DNA from: G963666705 sp963666705
Lineage (GTDB): Bacteria; Pseudomonadota; Alphaproteobacteria; CADEGL01
Assembly: GCA_963666705.2 (NCBI GenBank)
Contig: CAXXKO010000004.1
Coordinates: 62,001 to 126,000, forward strand
Direction of reading: 5' to 3'
Length of the DNA stretch: 64,000 nucleotides
In this document: positions 32,008-39,771 of the stretch, one piece after another
Numbering within the stretch: position 1 is the first letter of the stretch
How the letters are laid out: each line of letters begins with the position of its first letter
The notes under the pieces: model-generated
Databases searched by the model: none
Told to the model about the DNA's origin: nothing
Seen by the model: only the letters and a program-made list of their open reading frames with translations
Made by a program: the position numbers and the translations under genes

Positions 32008-32259
32008 AATTCCGTGTGCCATACGATCGCTTTTCCCGTCTCCTCGGTAGGAGGGCGCGCGCCGGCGATGCCGGAGCATCGTCCAGCGTCCTCGACACCC
32101 CGAGGGGCGGGAAAAGCGACCCGTAGGGCGGTGCCCCGAGGCCCCCGGACGTCGTCGCGCGCCGCTTGTGATGCCCCGGCATCACGGCGCGCCACGCTCC
32201 TAGCCGGGAACCTCGGGGCGCCGTCGTATGGCACACGGAATTATGAAAGTGGGTACTAG
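31991..32259 (+). mobile_element. Miniature palindromic element, copy B (269 bp)
   Basis: This copy is nearly identical to copy A and in the same orientation, with the same terminal repeats and both internal arms. The terminal repeats read ACTTTCATAATTCCG here, against ACTATCATAATTCCG in copy A, and both ends of each copy carry the same variant. It is bounded by CTAG at 31991-31994 and 32256-32259. It sits between the 5' end of an amidohydrolase gene and the 3' end of an alcohol dehydrogenase gene, and supplies the former's start codon. Confidence 0.9.
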
Positions 32260-32274
32260 CCACGCCCTCGCGCC

Positions 32275-33339
32275 CTAGGGAACGACGGCCGCGTGCTCGA
32301 GGCCACCCGGCCCCTTGGCCGCCCAGTCGACCGCCGCCTGCGCCTCGTCGAGGGCGAACTTGCGCGCCCGCAGCACGCCGAGGTCGAGGGCGCCGCGGCC
32401 GATCATGCCGAGCATCTCCGCCGTGCCCCGGCGCGGGTACCAGCTCGAGCCGATGATGGTGATCTGCCTGTCCAGCATCCATTTGTAATTGACCGCCATG
32501 TCGCCGAAGCAGCCGCCCACCAGAAGGGCGTTGCCATAGGCGCGCAGGCACTGGAGGGCGTTCATGGTGGGGGTCGCATCGGCGATGTCGCCGACGGCGT
32601 CGAGCATGATGTCGGCGCCGCCCGCGGCCTCGGCGATGGCCGCCGCGTCGCCGTCGCCGCCGGTGATGCGGACGGCCTTGACGCGCCGCGGGTCCACGCC
32701 CTCGAGCTCGGCGAGTGCGCGCTCCTTCCGCCCCACGGCCACCACCTTGCCCGCGCCCATGGCGAGGGCGAGCAGGACACCGGCCGCACCGACGAGCCCG
32801 GTGGCGGCGTTGACCACCACCGTGTGGCCGGGCCGGAAGTCCGAGCGTAGGAAGGCGCCGTAGCAGGTGCCGAGCCAGCCGAGCCGGACCAGGAGGGCGG
32901 GGTCGATGGCCGAAGCCTCGCCCAGGGGCGTGAAGCATTCCGCCGGCAGGATCATCTTCTCGGCGAAGCTGCCGTCGCGCCAGCGCGCGAGGATGCGCGC
33001 CGATTGCTCGCCCTTGCCGAAGACGCCGACATAGCAGGAATCGGCCGCCCCGCCGATGTTGACCGTGTTGTAGAAATGGTCGCAGAAGACCCGCGCGCCG
33101 ACTTCGAGGCCGGAGACGTCGTCGGCCACCGCGACGATCTCGCCGATCGTGTCCATGCCGGGCGTGAAGGGGAGCGGGGGCAGGGGGTAGGAGACGGTGC
33201 CGTCGATCATCTCGGCGAAATAGGGTGGCACGAACGCGGCGAGGACGCGGACGATGGCCGACCCGGGCTCGAGGACCGGGTCCGGCACCTCATCGATGCG
33301 CAGACCCTGCCCCGGCTTGTGAAAGCGCGCGGCTCTCAT
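32275..33339 (-). CDS. Zinc-dependent alcohol dehydrogenase-like (MDR) protein
   Basis: A 354-residue medium-chain dehydrogenase/reductase. A GroES-like N-terminal domain (FTPGMDTIGEIVAVADDV) precedes a Rossmann domain with NAATGLVGAAGVLLALAMGAGKVVAVG. The classical GHE catalytic zinc motif is replaced by GMDTIG, so it may not use zinc in the usual way. The substrate is not clear. The gene ends with a TAG inside a CTAG, 16 bases from miniature element B. The ATG at 33339 begins MRAARFHKPGQGLRI. Confidence 0.85.
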   Translation of the reverse strand: MRAARFHKPGQGLRIDEVPDPVLEPGSAIVRVLAAFVPPYFAEMIDGTVSYPLPPLPFTPGMDTIGEIVAVADDVSGLEVGARVFCDHFYNTVNIGGAADSCYVGVFGKGEQSARILARWRDGSFAEKMILPAECFTPLGEASAIDPALLVRLGWLGTCYGAFLRSDFRPGHTVVVNAATGLVGAAGVLLALAMGAGKVVAVGRKERALAELEGVDPRRVKAVRITGGDGDAAAIAEAAGGADIMLDAVGDIADATPTMNALQCLRAYGNALLVGGCFGDMAVNYKWMLDRQITIIGSSWYPRRGTAEMLGMIGRGALDLGVLRARKFALDEAQAAVDWAAKGPGGLEHAAVVP

Positions 33340-33394
33340 GGCTCCCTCCCTCGCTGCTTAAGGCTCACCGGCGCGGGCGCGGGCGGCGCGGCTA

Positions 33395-33811
33395 TCAGGC
33401 CCCGCCCAGCGCCTCCCGCGCCGCGGCGGTGTCACCATACACCTTCACGGAGGCGATCCGGTCGCCGCGGAAGCGGAAGTATTCGACGAACTCGATGCGG
33501 AAGCGGCGCCCGCTGGCGCGCGCGACGAGGTCGGTGTGGCCTGGCACCGCGATCGTGTCGTCGCCGCCGATCAAGGGCGCGCCCGTCTCGAAGCGCTCGG
33601 ACTCGACCGCGCCCGAGAAGCGTGCGAGACAATCCTGTACACCCGCCCTGCCCCGATAGACGCCGAGCCAGGGCACCGCGCCTTCCGCCGGCCCCGGCAT
33701 CAGCTCCCAGACCACGTCGTCCGTGTGGTAGTCGTGCATGCGGTCGTATTCGCCCTCGGCCAGGGCGCGGAACCAGTCCTCGACGATGGCGATGCGCCGT
33801 GCTGCTGTCAT
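33395..33811 (-). CDS. SnoaL-like/nuclear transport factor 2-like protein
   Basis: A 138-residue cone-fold protein of the NTF2/SnoaL-like superfamily, with IVEDWFRALAEGEYDRMHDY at the start, VVWELMP in the middle and FRIEFVEYFRFRGDRIASVKVYGD near the end. Members include small-molecule isomerases, cyclases and scaffold proteins, so no reaction is assigned. It lies 55 bases upstream of the MDR dehydrogenase on the same strand and could be co-transcribed. Confidence 0.82.
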   Translation of the reverse strand: MTAARRIAIVEDWFRALAEGEYDRMHDYHTDDVVWELMPGPAEGAVPWLGVYRGRAGVQDCLARFSGAVESERFETGAPLIGGDDTIAVPGHTDLVARASGRRFRIEFVEYFRFRGDRIASVKVYGDTAAAREALGGA

Positions 33812-33938
33812 GCCGACCGTCCGCGCCGAACCGATTTCCGTCGCCCTGCGCCAAGGCTTCGGGAGACACGTCTACGCCTAATCGTCTTCCGCTGTCGGCC
33901 CACTAGGTGGCCTGCCACCCGAAGCCGAAGGCGTAGGG

Positions 33939-34014
<76 letters not shown>

Positions 34015-34058
34015 ATGCATGCGCTCCCGGGCGGGCGGGTGCCCGCCGGGGCAGGCGG

Positions 34059-34087
34059 ATAATGTGAGGGGGCCTCGCCGCTGTCAA
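34059..34087 (-). promoter_or_regulatory. Promoter of tRNA-Ala
   Basis: TTGACA at 34087-34082, a 17-base spacer and CATTAT at 34064-34059 on the minus strand. The predicted start is about 40 bases upstream of the mature tRNA. Confidence 0.65.
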
Positions 34088-34212
34088 GCACGCCCGCTCC
34101 CGGCCCCGGGCGCTCCCTCGGCGGCACCGCCCTTGCGCGGGGCCGGCCCGGACGGTAGGCTTGCTCTCCAGCATTTCAAAGCCTTACGCAGTGGTAAAGC
34201 GGGACGTCGCCC

Positions 34213-34509
34213 ATGGTCTCCCTGGTCAACCTGATTAGCTATGTGCTCGAGCTCTACCTGTGGTGCATCATCATCTTCGTGGTGCTGAGCTGGCTGATCT
34301 CCTTCGGCGTCATCAATACCCACAACCGCTTCGTCTATCTCGCGAGCGACTTCTTCCATCGCATCACCGAGCCGGCGCTGGGCCCCATCCGGCGCGTGCT
34401 GCCGAACCTGGGCGGCATCGATATCTCGCCCATTGTCCTGATCCTGCTGATCTGGTTCCTGCAAAGCCTCTTGCGCGAATACGCCTACCCGGTCGCCTAC
34501 GGCATGTAA
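34213..34509 (+). CDS. YggT family membrane protein
   Basis: A 98-residue inner-membrane protein of the YggT family, with two hydrophobic helices around residues 10-32 and 74-92 and the family motif FFHRITEPALGPIRRVLPNLGGIDISP between them. The family is tied to cell-envelope and division functions in some bacteria, but no activity is established. It is the first gene of a three-gene unit with DUF167 and folD. Its stop codon overlaps the next start (TAATG). Confidence 0.92.
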   Translation: MVSLVNLISYVLELYLWCIIIFVVLSWLISFGVINTHNRFVYLASDFFHRITEPALGPIRRVLPNLGGIDISPIVLILLIWFLQSLLREYAYPVAYGM

Positions 34510-34835
34510 TGGGCGCTCGCGCGGTCAGGGTCGCGGCGGGCGGTGTGCGCATCACCGTGCGCCTCAAGCCCGCGGCCGGGCGCGACCGTATCGAGGGCAT
34601 CGCGAACGGGCTGGGTGGGGACGCGGCGCTCGCGGTCTCGGTCACGGCACCACCCGAGGCGGGCAAGGCGAACGCGGCGCTCATCCGCCTTCTGGCCAAG
34701 GCCTGGCACTTGCCCAAGAGCGCCATGCGCGTGGCCACGGGCGCGCGGGCGCGAACCAAGAGCGTGGCCATCGCGGGCGACGGGCCGGCGCTCAAGGCCC
34801 GCATCGAGGCGTGGATGAGGAGCGATAATGGCTGA
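34509..34835 (+). CDS. DUF167 (YggU) family protein
   Basis: A 108-residue member of the DUF167 family with the characteristic VRLKPAAGRDRIEG start and PPEAGKANAALIRLLAKAW core, followed by ARTKSVAI. The function is unknown. It often pairs with YggT, as here. The ATG at 34509 shares its A with the yggT stop, and the gene overlaps folD by eight bases. Confidence 0.92.
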   Translation: MGARAVRVAAGGVRITVRLKPAAGRDRIEGIANGLGGDAALAVSVTAPPEAGKANAALIRLLAKAWHLPKSAMRVATGARARTKSVAIAGDGPALKARIEAWMRSDNG

Positions 34836-35724
34836 CGCGAAGATCATCGACGGCAAGGCCTTCGCGGCCGGCCTGCGGACGCGGGTGGGCGCCGCGGTGG
34901 CGCGCCATATGGGGGAAGGCGGTGCCCAGCCGGGGCTCGCCGTGGTGCTGGTGGGCGAGAACCCGGCGAGCGAGGTCTACGTCCGCAACAAGGCCCGGCA
35001 GACGGCCGAGGCGGGCATGAAGTCGTTCGAGCACAAGCTCGGCGCCGAGACGAGCGAGGCCGAGCTCCTCGCCCTCGTCGCGCGGCTCAATGCCGACCCG
35101 GCCGTCAACGGCATCCTCGTCCAGCTTCCCCTCCCCGACCAGATCGACCCCGATTCGGTCATCGCGGCCATCGACCCCGACAAGGACGTGGACGGCTTCC
35201 ATGTCATCAATGCCGGGCGCCTGGCGAGCGGCCTGCCCGGCATGGTGCCGTGCACACCGCTCGGCTGCCTGATGATGCTCAAGGACCAGTTGGGCTCCGA
35301 CCTCTCGGGCTCGCGGGCGCTCGTGCTCGGGCGCTCCAACATCGTCGGCAAGCCCATGGCGGCGCTGCTCCTGCGCGAGCACTGCACCGTGACGATCGCC
35401 CATTCGCGCACGCGCGCGCTCGACGCCGAATGCCGCCGGGCCGATATCCTGGTCGCCGCCGTGGGCCGGCCGCGCATGGTCACGGGGGACTGGGTCAAGC
35501 CGGGCGCCGTCGTCATCGATGTCGGCATCAACCGCATCGAGCCCGAGGAGCCGGGCGGCAAGGCGCGCCTGGTGGGCGACGTCGATTTCGAAAGCGCCGT
35601 CAGGGTGGCGGGCGCCATCACGCCCGTGCCGGGCGGGGTGGGGCCCATGACCATCGCCTGCCTCCTGCGCAACACCCTCGTCGCCGCCCGCGCCCAGAAG
35701 GGCCTCGAAGCGCCCGACATCTAG
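34828..35724 (+). CDS. folD: Bifunctional methylene-THF dehydrogenase/methenyl-THF cyclohydrolase
   Basis: A 298-residue cytosolic folate enzyme that interconverts methylene-, methenyl- and formyl-tetrahydrofolate. The catalytic Lys is in YVRNKARQTAEAG and the conserved Asp in PDKDVDGFH. The NADP-binding motif is GRSNIVGKPMAALLL, and PVPGGVGPMTIACLL is at the C-terminus. The length is typical. It closes the yggT-DUF167-folD unit. Confidence 0.97.
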   Translation: MADAKIIDGKAFAAGLRTRVGAAVARHMGEGGAQPGLAVVLVGENPASEVYVRNKARQTAEAGMKSFEHKLGAETSEAELLALVARLNADPAVNGILVQLPLPDQIDPDSVIAAIDPDKDVDGFHVINAGRLASGLPGMVPCTPLGCLMMLKDQLGSDLSGSRALVLGRSNIVGKPMAALLLREHCTVTIAHSRTRALDAECRRADILVAAVGRPRMVTGDWVKPGAVVIDVGINRIEPEEPGGKARLVGDVDFESAVRVAGAITPVPGGVGPMTIACLLRNTLVAARAQKGLEAPDI

Positions 35725-35823
35725 GGCCGGCCTCGAAGCGCCCTGGCCGACCTGGATTGGGCCGGGAAATCGTGGCGCGGGCGCGCCTGGACGCATGGCA
35801 ACCATCAGCGCCATAATCACGCC

Positions 35824-36516
35824 ATGACCGGCACGCTGACATGGCTTCTGATCGCCGCCCTCGTTTTCCTCGCGACCCACATGGTCGCGAGCACGCCGCT
35901 GCGCGGAATCGCCGTCGCCGGGCTGGGCGAGCGGGGGTGGCTCGCGGTCTTCTCCCTCGCCTCCATCGTCGAGCTCGTGTGGCTGGTCCTGGCCTATGGG
36001 GCGGCGCCCTACGAAGAGCTCTGGTCGCCGCCGGCCTGGACGGCCTGGGTCCCGATCCTCGTCATGCCCGTCTCGTTCGTTCTCGTGACGTGCGGCTACC
36101 TGACGCCGAACCCGTCGGCGGTGATGCAGGAGAAGCACCTCCACGACCCCGACCCGGCGCCCGGCATCATGAAGGTGACGCGCCACCCCATCATGGCCGG
36201 CATCGCCCTCTGGGCGCTGGCCCACCTCGCTGCCAACGGCGACGCGGCCTCGGTGATCCTGTTCGGCGCCATGGCGGCGCTCGCGCTGCCCGGCATGACG
36301 CTCCTGGACTGGAAGATGGAGGCCAAGGCGGGCGCCGCCTGGGGGCCCCTCGCCCTCACCACCTCGGCCATGCCGTTCCTCGCCGCCGTCCAGGGCCGCG
36401 AGCGGCCCAGCCTGGCCGGGATCGGCTGGTGGAAGATCGTCCTCGGCCTCGCCCTCTACGCCCTGTTCGCCCTCGGCCACGGCCACATCATCGGGGTCGG
36501 CGTAATCGCGTCATAG
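35824..36516 (+). CDS. NnrU family membrane protein
   Basis: A 230-residue integral membrane protein with about seven hydrophobic helices, assigned to the NnrU family. The key block is KVTRHPIMAGIALWALAHLAANGD, the NnrU/isoprenylcysteine-methyltransferase-like signature, together with LTPNPSAVMQEK. NnrU was named for a link to nitrite/nitric oxide reduction, but homologues such as a plant carotenoid isomerase widen the possible roles. It converges on the cyclase gene at 36531. Confidence 0.85.
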   Translation: MTGTLTWLLIAALVFLATHMVASTPLRGIAVAGLGERGWLAVFSLASIVELVWLVLAYGAAPYEELWSPPAWTAWVPILVMPVSFVLVTCGYLTPNPSAVMQEKHLHDPDPAPGIMKVTRHPIMAGIALWALAHLAANGDAASVILFGAMAALALPGMTLLDWKMEAKAGAAWGPLALTTSAMPFLAAVQGRERPSLAGIGWWKIVLGLALYALFALGHGHIIGVGVIAS

Positions 36517-36530
36517 GCCACGGACCGCCC

Positions 36531-37571
36531 TCACACGGTCGCGACCGGCGTGACGGGGGAGCCGACGGCGCCGGGGAGGCGCAGGGCGGGGGCCGTGAGG
36601 AAGAAGCGTGAGCGGCCGTGGGCATGGAGCCACTCGGCCAGCTCTTCGAGGTACCACAGCTCCGCCAGCGGCACGCCCAGCTTGAAGAGGCAGTGGTGAT
36701 GGAGCGGCAGCGCCGGCCGGCGGCCGTCCTGCGCTTTCGCGGGGTAGGCCTCGACGGCGTAGTTGTCGGCGCATATGGCCGCGACGCCGCTCTCGGTGAT
36801 CCAGTCGAGGAGTGCCTGGTCGCGGCCGTCGAGCACGGCGCAGGCGTTCTCGACCACCTCGGCCACGGGCTCGCGCTTCATCTCCAGGATCACCTCGGCG
36901 AAGCCGGTGCGCAGGAGCAGGATGTCGCCCGGCTCGACCGTGATGCCGTCGGCCGCCATGGCGCCCATCAGGTCGGCATGGCCGACGATGCGCCGGTCGC
37001 GGCCGAAATGGCGCAGGAGGTCCACGAGCACGCCCCGGCCCTGCACCGGCCGCGCGGCCATGTTGTCCACGCCGAGGGCGCGGGCGCCGGTCGGCTCTCC
37101 CTCGGCCGCCGCCCCCTCGCCGTCGTAGTCCATGGGCCCGACCACGTCCGTCCCGGCGCGGAAGCCGTTGTAGTAGACCTTCTCCGGCTCGCCATCGCCG
37201 TCAGCGTCGAACCAGGCGCCGACGTGGCTGAGCGCATCCCACTGGGAGGAATATTGGAGGGTGATGAGCACCCGGTCGTCGTTGACCACGTCCGTGTTCG
37301 CGGGATCCACCCGGTCCATGGGGTAGTTCATGACCGGCCCGTCGTCCCGCATGGTGGGGTTGAGGACTGGCGGCTTGCGCCGGGGGTTGAGCAGGTTGCC
37401 GCCCGGGTAGTCGAGCGGCAGGCTGAGGCAGAAGGTGAGGCCCTCGCGGATCTCCTTGGCCGCCTCGCGGACCCTCTCCGCCGTCAGGAGGTTGATGCGG
37501 CCGAGCTCGTCGTCGGCCCCGAAATCGCCCCAGTTGGAGCCTTCGGGCCGGTTGGTCCAGCGTCCGGGCAT
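36531..37571 (-). CDS. Cyclase family protein (metal-dependent hydrolase fold)
   Basis: A 346-residue protein of the cyclase/kynurenine-formamidase superfamily. The region that carries HxGTHxDxxxH in the standard group reads LQYSSQWDALSHVG here, near residue 105. This matches a subgroup in which Gln and Trp replace the first His and the second His. GRGVLVDLLRHFG, PGDILLLRTGF and the C-terminal HHHCLFKLGVPLAELWYLEEL fit the family. The substrate is unknown. It starts at the ATG at 37571, with argG downstream on the other side of a 63-base gap. Confidence 0.82.
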   Translation of the reverse strand: MPGRWTNRPEGSNWGDFGADDELGRINLLTAERVREAAKEIREGLTFCLSLPLDYPGGNLLNPRRKPPVLNPTMRDDGPVMNYPMDRVDPANTDVVNDDRVLITLQYSSQWDALSHVGAWFDADGDGEPEKVYYNGFRAGTDVVGPMDYDGEGAAAEGEPTGARALGVDNMAARPVQGRGVLVDLLRHFGRDRRIVGHADLMGAMAADGITVEPGDILLLRTGFAEVILEMKREPVAEVVENACAVLDGRDQALLDWITESGVAAICADNYAVEAYPAKAQDGRRPALPLHHHCLFKLGVPLAELWYLEELAEWLHAHGRSRFFLTAPALRLPGAVGSPVTPVATV

Positions 37572-37634
37572 GGCGTCGTCCCCCCTGATTTCTCGGCGAA
37601 GCGATCCTGATGTGTTTTCCCCGCCCTGGCGGCC

Positions 37635-38840
37635 CTACCGCCGCACCTTGCTCTCGAGGCGCAGGCGCAGGGCGTTGAGCTTGATGAAGCCCTCGGCGTC
37701 GCGCTGGTCGTAGACGGAATCGGCCTCGAAGGTGACGTGGGACTGGCTGTAGAGGCTCTCGTCGGACTTGCGCCCCGCGACCTGGACCGCGCCTTTGTAG
37801 AGCTTCAGGCGCACCGTGCCGCTGACGTGCTTCTGGCTCTCGTCCACAAGGGCCTGGAGCATGCGCCGCTCGGGCGCGAACCAGAAGCCGTTATAGACGA
37901 GCTTGGCGTAGCGCGGCATGAGCTCGTCCTTGAGGTGCATCTGCTCGCGATCGAGGGTCAGGCTCTCGAGCGCCCGGTGGGCGGCGATCAGAAGGGTACC
38001 GCCCGGCGTCTCGTAGATGCCGCGCGACTTCATGCCGACGAAGCGGTTCTCGACGAGGTCGATCCGCCCGATGCCGTGGGCGCCGGCCAGGTGGTTGAGG
38101 CGCGTCAAGAGGGCGGCGGGCGAGAGCCGATCGCCATCCACGGCGACCGGGTCGCCGCGCTCGAAGTCGATTTCGACATATTGCGGTGTCGCCGGTGCCT
38201 CGCGCGGGTCCACCGTGCGCGTATAGATGTCGTCGTCGGGCTCGACCCAGGGATCCTCGAGCGCCCGTCCCTCGTAGGAGATGTGCAGGAGGTTGGCGTC
38301 GGTCGAATAGGGCGGCTCGCCGCGCTTGGCGCGGGGGATCGGGATCTGGTGTTGCTCGGCGTATTCGATCAGACGGGTGCGGCTGTCGAGGTCCCATTCG
38401 CGCCACGGGGCGACGACCCGGATATCGGGGTCGAGGGCGTAGTAGGCGAGCTCGAACCGCACCTGGTCGTTGCCCTTGCCCGTGGCCCCGTGGGCGACGG
38501 CGTCGGCGCCCGTTTCGGCCGCGATCTCGATCTGGCGCTTGGCGATGAGCGGCCGGGCGATCGCGGTGCCGAGGAGATAGACCCCTTCGTAGAGCGCGTT
38601 GGCGCGGAACATGGGGAAGACGAAGTCGCGCACGAACTCCTCGCGCAGGTCCTCGACGAAGATCCGCGACGCCCCCATCAGCTCGGCCTTGCGCCGGGCC
38701 GGCTCGAGCTCGTCGCCCTGGCCGATGTCGGCGGTGAAGGTCACCACCTCGCAATCGTAGGTCTCCTGCAGCCAGCGCAGGATCACCGATGTATCGAGCC
38801 CGCCCGAATAGGCCAGCACCACTTTCCTGATGTCGCTCAC
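37635..38840 (-). CDS. argG: Argininosuccinate synthase
   Basis: A 401-residue enzyme that joins citrulline and aspartate with ATP. The P-loop-like AYSGGLDTSVILRWL starts at residue 10, followed by HGATGKGNDQVRFEL and NLLHISYEGRALEDP. The start is a GTG at 38840 with AGGGA correctly placed before it. It complements the argD, argF and argE genes elsewhere in this window; argH is not visible. Confidence 0.97.
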   Translation of the reverse strand: MSDIRKVVLAYSGGLDTSVILRWLQETYDCEVVTFTADIGQGDELEPARRKAELMGASRIFVEDLREEFVRDFVFPMFRANALYEGVYLLGTAIARPLIAKRQIEIAAETGADAVAHGATGKGNDQVRFELAYYALDPDIRVVAPWREWDLDSRTRLIEYAEQHQIPIPRAKRGEPPYSTDANLLHISYEGRALEDPWVEPDDDIYTRTVDPREAPATPQYVEIDFERGDPVAVDGDRLSPAALLTRLNHLAGAHGIGRIDLVENRFVGMKSRGIYETPGGTLLIAAHRALESLTLDREQMHLKDELMPRYAKLVYNGFWFAPERRMLQALVDESQKHVSGTVRLKLYKGAVQVAGRKSDESLYSQSHVTFEADSVYDQRDAEGFIKLNALRLRLESKVRR

Positions 38841-38931
38841 GACGTTCCCTCGCGCGCCCCGGCGGAATGGCGGCGCAGTATAGGCATCGCCCCCGCGCCC
38901 GCAAGGTGGGCGTGGGCGCTAACCGTCGCGA

Positions 38932-39195
38932 CTAGCTGACCACGCTGTCCGACTCCCCACCGCCCGCGTCGGAGCCACCCGCGGCCGGCTGCTTTTGCAG
39001 GCTCGGCCAGGACTTGAAGGCGAACACCCAGACCATGATGATGTTCACGAGGGGCACCAAGAGGATCAGGCACCACAGGCCGGAAAAGCCGGCCTTCGCC
39101 AGTATGCGCGAGGCGAGCCACAGGAAGACGATGACGAGGGCGAGGAGGACGATTCCGTGCCACATGGAATATTGGTACATGCCTTCAGCTTCCAT
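38932..39195 (-). CDS. Small two-helix membrane protein
   Basis: An 87-residue protein with two predicted membrane helices, about residues 13-30 (WHGIVLLALVIVFLWLASRI) and 39-58 (GLWCLILLVPLVNIIMVWVF). A Ser/Gly-rich acidic tail follows. The ATG at 39195 follows GGAGG with eight-base spacing and overlaps the upstream small gene by 11 bases. I do not recognise a named family with certainty. The two genes together look like a translationally coupled membrane pair. Confidence 0.72.
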   Translation of the reverse strand: MEAEGMYQYSMWHGIVLLALVIVFLWLASRILAKAGFSGLWCLILLVPLVNIIMVWVFAFKSWPSLQKQPAAGGSDAGGGESDSVVS

Positions 39196-39379
39196 GTCTG
39201 CCGCCTCCCTCGGTTGCCGGCCAGTCCATGAAGGCCAGCAGCAGCAAGGCGAAAAGCGGCCCGATGACGGGTATGAACACGAGCAGCCCGAACGCCGGCT
39301 GGAGCCCGGCGCGCTTGAAGATCATCCAGGCCGGCACGGCGAGGATCAACCCGCTTATGATGCCGTTCGCGATCAACAT
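39185..39379 (-). CDS. Very small membrane protein
   Basis: A 64-residue protein, almost entirely two hydrophobic helices: about residues 3-19 (IANGIISGLILAVPAWM) and 29-52 (FGLLVFIPVIGPLFALLLLAF). The turn between them is positively charged (FKRAGLQP), so both ends probably face the periplasm. The organisation resembles the neighbouring 87-residue protein (helix, basic turn, proline-rich second helix). The two may be distant paralogues. No function is assigned. Confidence 0.65.
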   Translation of the reverse strand: MLIANGIISGLILAVPAWMIFKRAGLQPAFGLLVFIPVIGPLFALLLLAFMDWPATEGGGRHGS

Positions 39380-39771
39380 AATTCCCTAGCCCTCCCAAAT
39401 TGCCTCCGCCGCGGCGGACGGGAACGGCGCCAGTCTACCACGCCACCCGGGCGCGACGAAGCGCCGCCGGTGGAAGGATGCAGACCGGCCGGGTGGGAGC
39501 CTCAGGCCGGCGCGCCCGAAAAGATGCCCGACGCCGAACCATGCCCTGAATCTGTCAAGGTTTGTCAAGGCGCGGCGCTATAAATATAAATAATAACAAT
39601 ATGTTAGGAAATTCAGCCGCGAACCTTGACGGTCCTTGACATTTTTTCGGCAAGGGCCGGATGCATACGTGTATATGGGTATCATATCCCATATTGTCAA
39701 GGGTGTTTGGAAAGGCGCCAGGTACCTTCTTCAGGCACCTTTTTGACGCCATTTCCAGCCGGGCGGGCGCC
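39380..39771. other. AT-rich gene-free island with repeated CCTTGAC motifs
   Basis: About 390 bp without a convincing gene, clearly richer in AT than the surroundings between 39580 and 39710. TGTCAAGG occurs twice in direct repeat at about 39556-39574. Its complement CCTTGAC occurs twice at about 39622-39638, and TGTCAAGG once more at about 39695. On the minus strand one of these supplies a TTGACA -35 box (39700-39695), with CATATA 17 bases further (39677-39672), a plausible promoter for the two small membrane genes. Confidence 0.5.
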
